Translations under genes and position numbers: made by a program
In this document: piece after piece, positions 1-11,306 of the stretch
How the letters are laid out: every line of letters starts with the position of its first letter
Position numbering within the stretch: position 1 is the stretch's first letter
Notes under the pieces: model-generated
The model's database searches: none
Seen by the model: the letters and a program-made list of their open reading frames with translations, nothing else
Told to the model about the DNA's origin: nothing
Assembly: GCA_007258455.2 (NCBI GenBank)
Contig: VDFB02358134.1
Span: 210,363,394 to 210,427,393 of the forward strand
Reading direction: 5' to 3'
DNA length: 64,000 nucleotides
Origin: Sequoia sempervirens
Lineage: Eukaryota > Streptophyta > Pinopsida > Cupressales > Cupressaceae

Positions 1-254
1 CCACCAATTTCTTTGGTATCCTTTTCCTAGCTTGCATATTCTCTTGAAATATTTTAAAGATCCCTCAAAGGGAATTATTCTAAGCTTCTACATCTCCGAA
101 TCCAAAAAAATAATCTCTAATTTTATGGGCTATATATTTATCTCATAGCCATACTGTATTCTTTATTCCAGGTAATTCAATAAAAAAGTAAAATAATATA
201 CAATTGATTAAGTTTCCAAACTTACAATCATATTTAGAATCCTTTATTTTCTAT

Positions 255-930
255 AGATTTTCTAGCAACTATAGTCTCTATGATTCACATAGATTATATT
301 TTTCACCTTTCTCCACCATCTCATAACCTATGTTGATGGGGGTTACCAAAAAAGAGTTCTTACTATTGGTGAAATACACCTTATAACCTATCATCATGGA
401 GGCATAATTCACAATAATATTTTTTATGTATTTAATAGGAAAATCCCTCTTGTCATACTTTTCTCCTACTCACTCCATTACAATCTCATTCTTAATATAT
501 TTGATTACAAGTACTGGTCTGGTTGAGCATGGACTAGTCACAACCCTAATTGCCTCTTTGTTGATCAAATATGGAATGTATAGCTAGAGGATCTTGTCAT
601 GAATTCTTCTTAGGTTATATTTCACCCATTCATCCAAATATGAAGGATGGGAAACTTGTTTCATACATCAACATTCTTCTCTATCAAAACCTCATAATCT
701 AGTTTTAAGTTGAAATCTTCTCCAGTGAGTTCATTGAACCAGACTTCATTCCACTTCATGTGGTTATATTCTTCTATTTTGACATGGATGCAAGATCTAA
801 CATCCTATGTTTTTAAAACTCCATACAACATGTGTGAGAATGCACCATCTAGATCATCCATCAAGGATTTATCAAGATGTCTCTTAAATCTAGGTCTTGG
901 ACATTCAAAAATTTCTACCATTTGTGGCAT
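255..930 (-). pseudogene. Unrecognised broken coding sequence, probably retroelement-derived
   Basis: Read on the minus strand from an ATG at 930, the sequence encodes a protein-like stretch with ordinary amino-acid composition, for example KWNEVWFNELTGEDFNLKLDY and, after a frameshift near 660, DEWVKYNLRRIHDKIL and GYKVYFTNSKNSFLV. Several stops (near 806, 592 and 476) and at least one frameshift break it, so it is not a working gene. I do not recognise the family. The alternation of charged and aromatic residues suggests a folded domain rather than chance. The Copia-like gag fragment at 2230-2790 lies upstream on the same strand, separated by a TIR element, so both may belong to one element, but nothing in the sequence proves that. 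A host-derived pseudogene is the alternative. Outside this stretch, 1-254 and 931-1405 show no supported feature. Confidence 0.35.
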
Positions 931-1405
931 ATAAATCTTTGTAGTAAATAGAAATCTCTTTATAAAACTACCATAAATAGAAACTAAGAATACCTTTCAC
1001 TTCAGTTTTCAAACTAGGGTTTGCACACACCAAGACTTAATCACTTTAATTGCATTTCTTTTCTCTTTGTCTACTCTACTTGAAAAATTGAATGCAAATG
1101 ATTTTTTTTAAGTGATATCACTTATAAAACTTTTGTTGTGAGCTAATTCACCATAAATGTTTTATCTCATAAAGTTGTCAAATCCATAACTTTATACATA
1201 GTCAACTTCAAATGATCTACAAATTTTTGCATTAAGATATTTTCTATCGGGATCTTCTCCAATATTTCAAATGCATTGATCTTCATGTCATATCCACGTG
1301 TTGAAGCATTAGCACCATTTATTTGGTGGGGAATGAAATATTTTCATTAAATACTCCCTTGAGCCAAAGCTCTCATCTTATTTTTTGGAGGGAAATATAT
1401 GCACT

Positions 1406-2205
1406 GGGTATGTGTAGGATCGTGATGGACCAAAAAGTGGCAATATGATGGGTTTTTGTAGGGTATGTGGTTGACGAATTTTTTTAACCCAAAATTGATG
1501 AAATGAAAATGTTTTTTAAAGGATATTCTCAGCTTTCCACCAATATAAATTATTCTTTACTCTGAATTTAATAAATAATTATTATTCATTTTCTATTTGA
1601 ATTATGACTAAATTCTTGATTGATAGGTTGATTGAAAAACATCTATAACTTTCAAATGGTATCACATTTTTTGAATCCAAAACATGCATCACATTCTATG
1701 CTTCACATACTATAGGATTAAAAAAAGAAAATTTGAATTTCATGAAGTTTTGACCAAGTTAAGGTGGTCAGACATATGAGTTTTTATATTTTTTAAAAGT
1801 TGTAATAAAAAAATTATAATTAATTATTTACATGGAAAAAATTACAAAAAAATATGCATCACATCTAGACATGAGTCCTCTACTTATGTCTAAAGTCTTA
1901 TAAAAAAATATTATCATTTTTTTGTGGTTAAGGTGGTTAGACATACACCTACTTCTTATTTTTTCCTTGAAATTTAAGTACTACTGCATTGAAATTTCAA
2001 ATTTTCACCGAATAGATTTTTTTTTTAAAATAAACCTAGTAGTTTAGAAACTAAATTCAACTTGCTACAGATTCTATTCTTACATATTTTTGAAATAATA
2101 TAGATAACTTATTCAAATTTTTACATCAAGTTGCCTAACTCTGATTTTTCTGAATTTTTTGCCACTTAAGGGCCTATTTTTTCCATGATGATCCTGCACA
2201 TACTC
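1406..2205. mobile_element. TIR DNA element, copy 1 (non-autonomous)
   Basis: The ends are inverted repeats of about 22 bp: GGGTATGTGTAGGATCGTGA at the left and the complement of CATGATGATCCTGCACATACTC at the right. The 4-bp sequence CACT occurs directly outside both ends (1402-1405 and 2206-2209), a candidate target duplication. The whole element recurs, inverted relative to this copy, at 23012-23796. It is about 800 bp, AT-rich, with no coding frame, so it must rely on a transposase from elsewhere. A 4-bp duplication does not fit hAT (8 bp), Mutator (9 bp) or Harbinger (3 bp) well. I leave the superfamily open. Confidence 0.8.
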
Positions 2206-2229
2206 CACTAGATGCTATCAATCTTGTAG

Positions 2230-2790
2230 TATAGGTCCTCATCCTTAACCTTTGTCTCTTCTTTATTTTTCCAAATCTTTTCCATCTCCTTCTTTTTCTC
2301 TTCCAAATCAATCTTTTGTGTTTGATCATTCTTCTTTACTGAATGGTTCTTCTTCATGTTTTTTCTTCTATAAAACTTAGAAATATGTCCAAGCCTATTT
2401 CAGTTATAGTATATGACATTATTTTGACTACTCTTACTTCAATTTTTTCTAGATCTTTATTGATTAGCTTTATCCCAAAATCTATTGCATGTATAACAGT
2501 AGTCATTGAATGATTGAACCATTCTACCATTGTTATAGTCATTCATCAAATTTGACTTCTACATTCACTAGAGCTCTAAGACCAAATCTCTTGCATGTAA
2601 AACATTGACCATGAAAGGATGGAACATTCTGAATCATTTTTCTTGTACATTCCATAGCCCTATGTCCAAATCTATTGGAAGAATAGCAAAAACCATTAAA
2701 ATATGGGCACCTTTGTGCATTTAGTTGTCTAATTGGTTGTCTTCTAGCTTCATTCCATTGATTTTGGATCTTCTTTTCATTGTTCTTCTT
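2230..2790 (-). pseudogene. Copia-like gag fragment with four decayed zinc knuckles
   Basis: On the minus strand, at least four CCHC-type zinc-knuckle remnants occur in series: FCYSSNRFGHRAMEC (about 2646-2690; second Cys is Ser), QCFTCKRFGLRALVN (about 2570-2612; His and last Cys lost), CYTCNRFWDKANQ (about 2462-2505; His is Asp) and YYN-stop-NRLGHISKFYRR (about 2365-2425; three Cys lost). The recurring C-x2-C-N-R-F-G-H pattern is typical of nucleocapsid domains that bind retroelement RNA; multiple knuckles of this style are familiar from conifer Copia gag proteins. The frame changes between the second and third knuckle, and stops are present, so it is dead. The left part runs into lysine- and glutamate-rich sequence (2230-2345). 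Both sides are bounded by TIR elements. Confidence 0.6.
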
Positions 2791-2794
2791 GTTT

Positions 2795-3905
2795 GGGTGA
2801 TCCCACAATACTGGTTTACAATTCCAGTGAGGAAGGAAATTTTTAAAAACTCTCCTATATTTTTCTTTTCTTTTTAGGTGTTTGTGAGAACTAGAGTGCT
2901 CAAATGGACCCAAAAGGGGTTTGACTGGACCCTGGTTTGAGAAAACCCTATTAAATGATGGGACCCACTTTTTTGTATTTTTTTATGATGAAGACAATGC
3001 AAAATTGAATACAAGGGGGGTTCACTCGAACCAGGGTTCATTCGAACCCTAGTTCTAGTGAACCTCCAAAGGGGGTTCATTCGAACCTGGGTTCATTTGA
3101 AGCTCCCTTTTTCCCCCTTCTCCCCCACTTGCACAAAATTTATATAAATTTTTTTCCTTTGAAGCTTGGGTTGAGGATGAAAATGGAGGAGGATTCACAG
3201 AACCAACTGGATGATGGTAGTTCTCAAAACAAGCTATCCATCAAATATAATTTTAATGTGTTTTGGTTTTATTATGTATTTTATTTTTTAGTTTGATTAA
3301 ACATATATTTTTCACCAAAAATAAAGCTCTTTGTTCTACACATGTGGAAAAATGGAAGATTATCAAAAAAAATATGAAAAATATCAGTGCACTAGATATT
3401 GATGTCCTTGATTTGACCAAAAAAAATTGAATTTTGATACATATAAAAAATTTTATGCTTTAGCTAGTGAATCATGTCCGAATTGTAAAAGGTTCAACTT
3501 TGAAACTTAATTAAGAAAAAAATATTCAAAAAAATTCTATGAAACCAATTCCATACACTAGATATCATAGTTACAAATCTAAATTCTAAAAAATTATAAT
3601 TTTATCCTTCATACAAAAAAAAAGTTGTGTTAGCCAGTGACATCACTCTTTAAAAATGGTGTTTACTATTAAAAACTAGTTTTTGAAGGAGATGGAAAAA
3701 GAAGTGCAATCTAATTCAAAAAAAATTGAAAAGATAATATTTAGAATCTATATACAAAATGTCACAAATCACTAGTTTGCATCATCTTAAAATTTCTCAC
3801 GGTTTAGCTACTATAGGTGCTTGAAAGTGAAGATTTGGTTAAAAAAGAAATTAGTTTAGTGTCCAATTTGGCTAAAAATTGTAAACCAGTATTGTGGGAT
3901 CACCC
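2795..3905. mobile_element. 1.1-kb element with 29-bp perfect terminal inverted repeats
   Basis: Positions 2795-2823 (starting GGGTGATCCCACAATACTGG) are the exact reverse complement of 3877-3905 over all 29 bases, and the match stops abruptly at both sides. This is the mark of a DNA transposon or MITE. No convincing direct target duplication flanks it (TTT on the left, GTC on the right), so it may be old, or the insertion may have lost one flank. The interior is AT-rich with no transposase-like frame. It contains the GGTTC/GAACC repeat cluster at 3019-3103. Confidence 0.65.
3019..3103 (-). repeat. Cluster of GGTTC-GAACC units resembling pol III B boxes
   Basis: Four 14-base units occur in 85 bp: 3019-3032, 3035-3048, 3074-3087 and a decayed one at 3090-3103. 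On the minus strand they read GGTTCGAGTGAACC, GGTTCGAATGAACC (twice) and a degenerate form. Each is an imperfect palindrome. The first nine bases match the tRNA-type B box GGTTCGANTCC. No A box or tRNA cloverleaf is visible, so pol III activity is only a possibility. Confidence 0.55.
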
Positions 3906-4646
3906 GTCTCCAGTCTTCTTTTCAAGCTACCTTGTAGTTTGATCTATCTTTGAGATTTCTCCTTGAAATGAGGGAAAATGTGGGTGATGGATTTTGAATG
4001 GGGGCATACACCTACACTTACATTCCTTATTTCATTAGGAAAAAGAGATCCCCCATGATAAGATTGAATTTCAACCCTTAGGTGAGTCAACCTTAATGAA
4101 CATCTTGTTATTTTCCTTATGACTTAAGATTTGGTAAATCAATCTAAAATGCCCTTTTCAGATTTGAATCAAAAATACCAAATAAATGCAATTATGCAAT
4201 GTAACACATGAAATGTCAAAATTGAATCTTAATCCGACAAAATCCAAATTTTTTTAGAAAATTGAAGAAGGATGTGATTTTATGCACCTACACAAAAATG
4301 TTGTGTTGAGTGTCCTCTTGGGACTCATTCACCCAAGGGAAAATGGATCTTGCTACATGGCTTCAAAATTTTCTTTTACAGTCCTCTAGTCCTAGGTCCA
4401 CACTCCCAATTCCTCTAGATTTCGCAATCGAAAAATTCAAAATTAAAATTTGAATGTGAGTTTTCGTGGATTGACGATAATGTTCACAAATTTTATAATT
4501 TTTCTCCTTTGATACATATTTTTTGAAAATTGAGGTGTTTATGTAGCTTAATACTTTGTAAAACTTTATGATTTCTAATCTAAATATGTATTCTTTGTTA
4601 CAGATTCTTTGTGGGTGATTATCTGACTAATTCATTTCATCATTTT

Positions 4647-5824
4647 TAGAATGAAGACACAAGGTTGTAGAAGAATTAGACAGGATATTAGAAGATACAC
4701 AACATATACCGTGGAGAAACCCTTTTGGGGAAAAACTCCACCAAGAATCAATGTATTATTTAATCTTTGAAGTGGATTACAAGAATTCCAATCCTTTCTT
4801 GAGAATACTTCTTTTTCCTTCACCAAATCTTCTTCACAACATGCAATAAAATTGATACAAAATCTTCAACTTGCTTGAGATAAATAGGCAATAATTAACC
4901 TTGTAAACTCCAAAGAGTTACAATTACAAAGTTCAATACTTATCTCACAAACCTACGCCTATCTCTTGCAAGTAGATTTCTACCATGAAGAACAATGTCA
5001 AAGGAACTCCATCATCCATTTGGGCATCCCAAACTGAAGTCATAACTCAACCTTTATTCTGAATATATCTTCAAAGCTTATCCTCAAAGAAGGTGCCCAA
5101 GAATGGGCCCACTTAACTCAGCCTTATAAAAAATCTTAACATGCAAAAGTGTTAACTCCATGAAGCTAACTTGGGTGCCCAAGGTGGGTCCAAGTCAATT
5201 TCTATTAACTGAAACATATCTCTCCACCATTCATGCAAGAATGATCATCCCCTGTTAACTAAAAGTAGTCTCATGTTATCTTTCATGAATCTCAAGTCAT
5301 TATTCATGCATTCCAAGTCAACTAAAGTGAACTAGCATTCAACTGAAACTAACTACATGCAACTGATGATAACTAAACCATAATTGAACTGAATTGAACT
5401 GAACTAAATTGAACTGATACTAAACTGATACTAAACTGAGCTGAGTTGAACTGGACTAAACTGATCTAAATTGAACTAAACTAAACTAAACTTCATGCAT
5501 GTAAATATCAATCCCTAACTTCTAGGATCTTTACGCACATTACAAAAGTGTTATCTTTTTCTCCAAATAGTTAACTCAACTCAAGGTGGGTTTCACCTTC
5601 TATGTGAGCACACCATGTGCTCCTGTTATGTAGGAACTCATCTTGGACTCCCTCATATGATCCTATCATTTATAATTAATTACAAATGTCAATTAACATG
5701 ATTATTTCATTCAATATTAATCTATTTCTAGTCCTAGTGTTTGAGAACACTTTCCAAGAACTAATGAGATACATGAAATAAATAATGTTTAGGATTGAAA
5801 TTAAATGGCATCCTATTTCCAACA
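4647..5824 (-). mobile_element. Copia-type solo LTR
   Basis: On the minus strand it starts TGTTGGAAATAGGATGCC, a typical Copia LTR start, and ends at 4647 with TA in place of CA. The 5-bp duplication ATTTT flanks it perfectly (4642-4646 and 5825-5829). Near the 3' end is the R-region-like motif with CCCCAAAAGGG (about 4715-4730), as in other Copia LTRs. No internal domain is present, so it is a solo LTR left by LTR-LTR recombination. It is inserted in the 3' LTR of element G. Confidence 0.8.
5335..5492. repeat. AACTGA/AACTAA simple tandem array in a Copia LTR
   Basis: About 30 degenerate copies of a 5- to 6-base unit (AACTGA, AACTAA, AATTGA) run across roughly 160 bp inside the Copia solo LTR. 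This is replication-slippage sequence with no coding potential. Confidence 0.8.
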
Positions 5825-6654
5825 ATTTTCAATCCTTCTTCAACCTAAGATTTGCAAAACACGCAAGAGGGAAAATTTGTTTGTTTTTGGTGAATGGAGG
5901 TTTGTCTTGGTCAAACCCCATTTTGGTAATTATACCTTGAAATGAAACAATGAAACATGAAAGGAATGATGAATGGACACTTTCTATGTTGCAACTCACC
6001 AAAACCTTGAGTGAAACCCTTGAACAACTGAAACTTAACACATCTCTCCAAGGTCTTTACCTTGCATGAAATGGCTTGATTGGATGTTGATCTTTGATGC
6101 TTGAATCTAGACGTGAATGCTTGAAACCTACATCACAATGTTTCCAAAAACATGTATAGATGCAAATAAATTTGACATGATACTTGAGATCTTGAATGCT
6201 GCAACAAATTCTTGAGAAATTTTCTCTTGATCACATTTGACAATAATCTTAGCTCTTGTAAAATTCTCCCAAAATTTCTAGATATTGAATTGATAAAAAT
6301 GCCTTGTATTTATATGTAATTTTCTAATCTCTCAGAAAATTAAACATTACAAGCCGATATTTGAAACTAGAATTGGGATCATAAAAAAGGTCACCAAAAA
6401 CATATTTTAAATTTGAATTTAGCAAGTAAATGGGACCCATTCTCCCAATGGTGAATGGTTCTTGACCTAAATTTCTAGGACCAATTCATTTTGGGGTGAT
6501 AAAAATGATAATTGCATTAATTAAATCATGATTCCCATTTCACAAGTTACAATTAATTAGACCAATTAGACTTGGATTAATTAATTCCAATTAATAAAGT
6601 GACCCAAACATAGTGTGAAAATGTAAAAAGTGCATTTTTCAACACCACATTTAA

Positions 6655-6666
6655 CCCCCACTTTAG
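6655..6666 (-). promoter_or_regulatory. Polypurine tract of element G
   Basis: Minus-strand CTAAAGTGGGGG lies five bases before the TGTGG start of the 3' LTR. It would prime plus-strand DNA synthesis. The same 12-mer is found at the equivalent place in elements B (14199-14210) and C (17090-17101). Confidence 0.75.
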
Positions 6667-6670
6667 TGAG

Positions 6671-8214
6671 AGGATGATCCCTACACTCAAACTCACACTA
6701 AAGTAGTCAACAAGCATCAAGGGAGGTCTAATTGTACAACTATTGGGAAGATAATACAACAAAGGTCAAGAAGGATGATCAATCCCCCATTATCTAAGAT
6801 CTCATGACAAACCAACAAAGGCACAAAGAGACGCATGCCTATGTTAAATATACAATAGAAAGGAAAGATATGCAAGTATATAGTTCCAAAATTAATGAGA
6901 AGGGAGAGAGAGGGGATGGATCAATCCTTGACTATTTTTCCAATTGGTATGGATCAAAACTTAGTTTTTTGTCCAAAAATGTTTACAAGTGGAAACCCAT
7001 TGCCCACTATGCAAAAAAAATGCACTCACATGGGCTAGTGAATTATTTTCCATTAGGTGAGCCCAAAAAGTGGCTAATGAGAAGTCATGCCAGGTATAGG
7101 CTCCTATATTACTAACCAAACCAATGTTATACCTCTTGATAACTTTGACAAGGAACCATAAGAATGGTCACAAGGCTAGCAAGTTGCATTATTCTAGGCA
7201 CTTATAAAAAAGGAGACACTAGAAAGCAAGTTTTATTATGCTTGGTGACCGTTTGAACAACATAAAGGCTCCACTAGCAAGAAAAATGCGTTATGATAGG
7301 TGGCCTTGACACATGCAATATGATCAGATATTCAAAGTGGTTTTTCTTAGTTCATGAAAGGTCTCTCTTTAGGGAACATTATTCCTAATGTCTCCAAGAG
7401 AGCACTTGTCGAGGATAAAAGTTTCACAACTTAGGGAATGTAATCCATAGCATCACCACTAAGAGGAATGAAATATGCAATAAAGGTCACTCTCTTGAAG
7501 GATATCAGACCTAATGACACCACCAAGAAGACACATCACATGAAGTAAGAAGAATACATTTTGAAGAAAACAACGAGTAGGGATTCATATGCCCCCAATT
7601 TTAAGAAATTGATAAACACCCTATTGTGAGCAATTAATTTAAAGTAGAAAACAATAAAGGACAATACACGAGAGATCTATTCAAAAATATCTACATGTGA
7701 ACATATGTTTTTGAAATAGACCTACGTCATATAAAGGAGAGTTCCCCCATATGTAATCCTAAGATAACACATAAGGGATCTATGGATATTGGGGCTAGTG
7801 TTTATCATTGTTTTAGTGAAATAATCTAGTTTGGAAATCATCATCATTCCCTAGATAACTTATAGAAAAATGAGCACAAAGGAAGAATGAAACATAGAGA
7901 GAGAACATAGAGAAGCATTTGGGTTAACATGGAAGTAACCTAAATGTCTCAATGCCTTGCATCATCTCCAAAAGGATAATAAAAGAAAGAAAAAAATGGT
8001 TATGATGGATAGAAGAATGTAGATACAAATAGAAGAATGTCACAATACATTTTCTTCCTTTGAATCCTTGAACCAATGGAGCGATACGTGTCATCCAAAG
8101 TATGCTCACAAGCATATAACAACATGCCAAACAACATTGTATAGAAGATCACATTATGCACATGCAATCACAAAGAACAAAAGGAAAATACTAGTATGGC
8201 ACATGTGAATCAAC
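6671..8214 (-). other. 3' internal region of a B/C/G-family element, no gene
   Basis: Read on the minus strand, this stretch is related to the 3' internal part of element B (12600-14200). Matches include the block before the polypurine tract (6671-6840 beside about 14030-14198), a stretch at 7690-7790 beside about 13035-13150, and one copy at 7917-8000 of the 105-bp unit that is tandem in B. No sustained reading frame is present. The 103-codon plus-strand frame at 6804-7115 is antisense to this conserved non-coding region and is not supported as a gene. The border between G's own sequence and a possible second C copy lies somewhere here and cannot be placed. Confidence 0.5.
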
Positions 8215-8532
8215 CTATAGTAGGTCATCTACATCCCTATCTTGTTCATCATATACGAAAGGTGGACAATAAGCTAAAGGTACAATGATAAGTGTTGTAC
8301 TAGGATCAATACCAGGTTCAACACATGGTTTTTCACTCTTGTTTGGAGGAGGATCATGGTTGTTATCATCTAAGCTCATGAAAGAGGAAAAATATAAACT
8401 TAGCTCATTATGCACTTCGTCATCAATTTTAGCAATCTCATCATCATCATCCATGTTAGTCACAATAGGAGGCTTAATGACAATGTCACGAGATTTATTT
8501 ATTTTTTTGTTGTGGCAAAGGTAGAGGCTCAT
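8215..8532 (-). pseudogene. Acidic ORF of a C-type element, function unknown
   Basis: A minus-strand frame of 105 codons starts with ATG at 8532 and ends at a stop at 8215. The product is strongly acidic (a run of Asp near residues 28-32 and an acidic C-terminus DEQDRDVDDLL) with a proline-rich middle (DPPPNKSEKP). It lies just downstream of a leader (8640-8900) that is homologous to the leader of element C. In C the equivalent place holds another acidic, repeat-bearing frame (21712-22200). The position suggests the first ORF of a gypsy relative. No enzyme motif is visible. It could be the truncated start of a gag-like protein. I do not recognise a family. Confidence 0.35.
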
Positions 8533-8639
8533 CTTTCTTTATTTCAATTGGTGTTTGATCTTGAATTTCTATTTTATTCTCTCATTTTAATCTATAAGTA
8601 ATAGCATGACATCCATGCCTATTCTCTTTATCATTTCTA

Positions 8640-8900
8640 TTTCTTTTTTTGCAACTTTCAAGTTGTGATTGTTGTAGAGAATGGGGATTCACTACTCATG
8701 GGTCTCTTTATTCTCAAGAGATTCCCAAGAGGCGAACTCCCATAAACTACCTCAAGGAACAACACGGGAGTTTCAGAATTAGGAAGAGCAAGTCACAAAT
8801 ATTTTCTAGACAAAATAACAAGCTTTCTTCCAAAGGATGACATCGTGGAATGAGAATGATAGTGTGGAATGATGGAGTCCTAGGGGCATGGTGGTGTCTC
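8640..8900 (-). other. Leader of a C-type element (homologous to 22480-22720)
   Basis: The stretch with GGATTCACTACTCATG and TATTCTCAAGAGATTCCCAAG matches 22498-22720 over more than 200 bp. In C that sequence is the untranslated leader next to the 5' LTR. Here the leader is cut off from the LTR at 16040 by the insertion of element B. Confidence 0.6.
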
Positions 8901-8905
8901 ATACG

Positions 8906-10793
8906 TGGAGTCACTGAAAAAGTAATCCTTCTACTTTTTCTAACTTGTTCAATCCCTCCTTGTGATTTTGGCTTAATGATTCCTTTATTTAATGGTGTAA
9001 TGTGGATAGCACATTCACATTAGGTCTTGGTCCCTTGAGAACTAATAAATTTTAATGGTTCCTTGCAAAAGTGTTGTAAAGTGTTGTAACACACTTTCAC
9101 AATTTTCTAGGGTTTTATCAATTAACCAAGCATAATAAACATAATTGTAATCATAATTAACTTCAATTTTGCCTTGTTTGGAGTGTTGTAAAGTGTTGTA
9201 ACACACTTTTACTCTTCTCTAGGCTTGTCATTAATAATTAATATTTCTTATGCTTTAATTGGCCCCATTTTGAGTCCACAAGCCTCATTTATTGCATCTT
9301 TTCAAGGATAATCTTGACACCAATCAGTAACCAATCATACTTCAGGTGTTCCTAGCTTGTGTGGCCGAGATTTAGTGTTTGGGACTTATTCACCATCTTG
9401 GGTGAATAACTCCCACCTAGGTCTTTTTGGCCCTGATGCAGGTTTCACACATTTCTAAGCACCTTTTATTTTTGGTCCCATACATTTTGTGTGATGGGAC
9501 TCATTCACTACCTTGGTGGAATAAGTCATGTGTGACAAAAATTCAAATTTATTTCAAATTTCTAGCAAAATTTTATTCTCCTAGATTTGATGTCGGCTTG
9601 TAGTGTTGTAATTTCAGGAATTCTTGCATATTTGAGAATAAATTCAAGGTTCTTTTACTAATATTCTTACCTAGCAAATTCTACAAGCATTCAAGAGTTC
9701 ACAAGAGAACTTGAGAATTCATAAGAGCATTCAAGGCATTCAAGGAAGATTATCAAGCATTTTAGAGCATCTTTCAAGTGTCAACCATCATGTCAAAGAT
9801 TGGATTCTTCATTTTTGTTAGTGTGATAACAATTGTGATGTAGAGTTCATGATCCAAGCAAGTGCTTCAAGCAAGATCAACATCATTCAAGCAAGATTCA
9901 AGAACCACATCCATTGCATCCATTTCAAGCATAATTGTTGCACCTTATTGCTAGGGTTTGGTGAGTTGCAACATTTTCTTTTGTTCATTCATCATTATCC
10001 ATTCATATTTGCTTTCATTTCAAGGGGTTTGACTAAGGAAAACACTTATTCCCTAACCCCACAACATTTTCCCTTCTTCTTGTGTGTGATTTGTAGGTCT
10101 AGGTTGTAAATTTATCAAGAAGCAAAGTTGGAGAAAAGTTGTCAAATCTCTAAAGTTTCCATCAAGCCTTGGAGAAGGTCTACAGGTGGAAATTTATGGT
10201 TTCGGATCTGAAAAACCAGTCAAAAAGAGTAGAGCAGATTGAGAGGAGCATAATCCAGTTCAGAATTTATAGAAAAGAAAAAGTGGATTGATTCACCACT
10301 ATTGGTAAATGAGTCCAATTATATAGGCCTGACAATGATTTTTATAGATTCGGATACCCTTTTGGCTGAAACTTGTTCTCACACAATTTCCCAGAAATTG
10401 GACCAATTCACCCAACTTGTTGAATGAGTCCTATTTTTCATTAGAAATATATTTTTTAGTGATCTAGACCTCCATTCTTCCTTCTTCAATCTTCTAGGTG
10501 CACACTTTCAGTTTCCTAGCTTTATACTACATTTTGTTTATCTTTCTAGATCATTTAGGATTAGTTTGCATTCAATTAGGGTTTTTTTTTACAACTTGCA
10601 TTGCATTGTGTTTTCCAAGTCTAAAATTGGTGTTGAACCCCTCATTAGATCATATTCAATCCCTAGGAAAACCCTATTGCAAGATTTCAATCTCCTTTGC
10701 ATTGAGATCTCTAGGGTTATCCTTGGGTGGAATCTTTGTGAAAAAGTGAGTGAATCAATTAACACAAAACTTATTCCTTTTTCATTAGTTCCA
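8906..10793 (+). repeat. 5' LTR of element B
   Basis: The LTR starts TGGAGTCACTGAAAAAG and ends with TTCCA. Its partner is 14216-16036. Shared landmarks include GTGTTGTAAAGTGTTGTAA (around 9070 and 9185) and the CAAGCAAGATCAACATCATT region. The several short 60-90 codon frames inside are not conserved as proteins between the two copies and are not annotated. Confidence 0.85.
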
Positions 10794-10795
10794 TC

Positions 10796-10810
10796 TTAGT
10801 GAACCTACAT
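10796..10810 (+). promoter_or_regulatory. Decayed primer binding site of element B
   Basis: TTAGTGAACCTACAT begins two bases after the LTR. It is a deaminated version, with one base missing, of TTGGTGAACCCGACAT, the primer site of element A (33920-33935). I cannot assign the primer tRNA. Confidence 0.65.
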
Positions 10811-11306
10811 TTAGAACATTATAATTTTTATTGGGGGTACATTTACATCCTATATTTATCTTGCATTAACATTGCATTGCATTTTGCATCATTGGTTAAT
10901 TTGCATTCTAGGGCTTCAAAATTTGCATTAGTGAAAAGCTCATTTAGCATGCATTTTTGCACTTAATTCATTGAAAATTAATCAAATTCTACATTTGCAT
11001 CTCATATATAGCTCAAAAACATTAAAAACATAAAATTTAGTTCAAAAATTCAAAAAAAATTGTACCTGGACTCATTTGCCACTTTGGGCGAATCAATCGC
11101 TTTGCATATTTTTCACTACATTTTTTTAGCATTTAAACTTTATTTTCTAATTTTCTATTTTTTGTTGTTACCTTTCTATTTCAGTTGGAACACCTTATGT
11201 TTCATTCAATTCATTGCATTTAGCTTCAATTTATTCATCTTGTGTATTGCTTAAAATCAAAATTGCATTTACAACATTGTTGCATAGTTTAGAATTTGAA
11301 ATTTGC

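Larger units (their letters stand above)
3969..6649 (-). repeat. 3' LTR of gypsy element G (split by a Copia solo LTR)
   Basis: The lower end (about 3969) and the next 200 bp match, in the same orientation, 63790-64000, which lies directly beside a primer binding site. That identifies both as ends of the same LTR. The upper end (TGTGGTGTTG on the minus strand) follows the polypurine tract at 6655-6666. Parts of the body are related to the LTRs of element B, for example the minus-strand stretch around 5886-5960 beside 15296-15340. Removing the Copia insertion leaves about 1.5 kb. The partner LTR runs off the right edge of the window, so divergence cannot be judged beyond 200 bp. Confidence 0.75.

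Noticed and set aside
6804..7115. 103-codon plus-strand ORF starting MTNQQRHKETHAY
   Set aside because: Lies antisense to the conserved non-coding 3' region shared with element B (minus-strand polypurine side). The matching part of B has no such frame.
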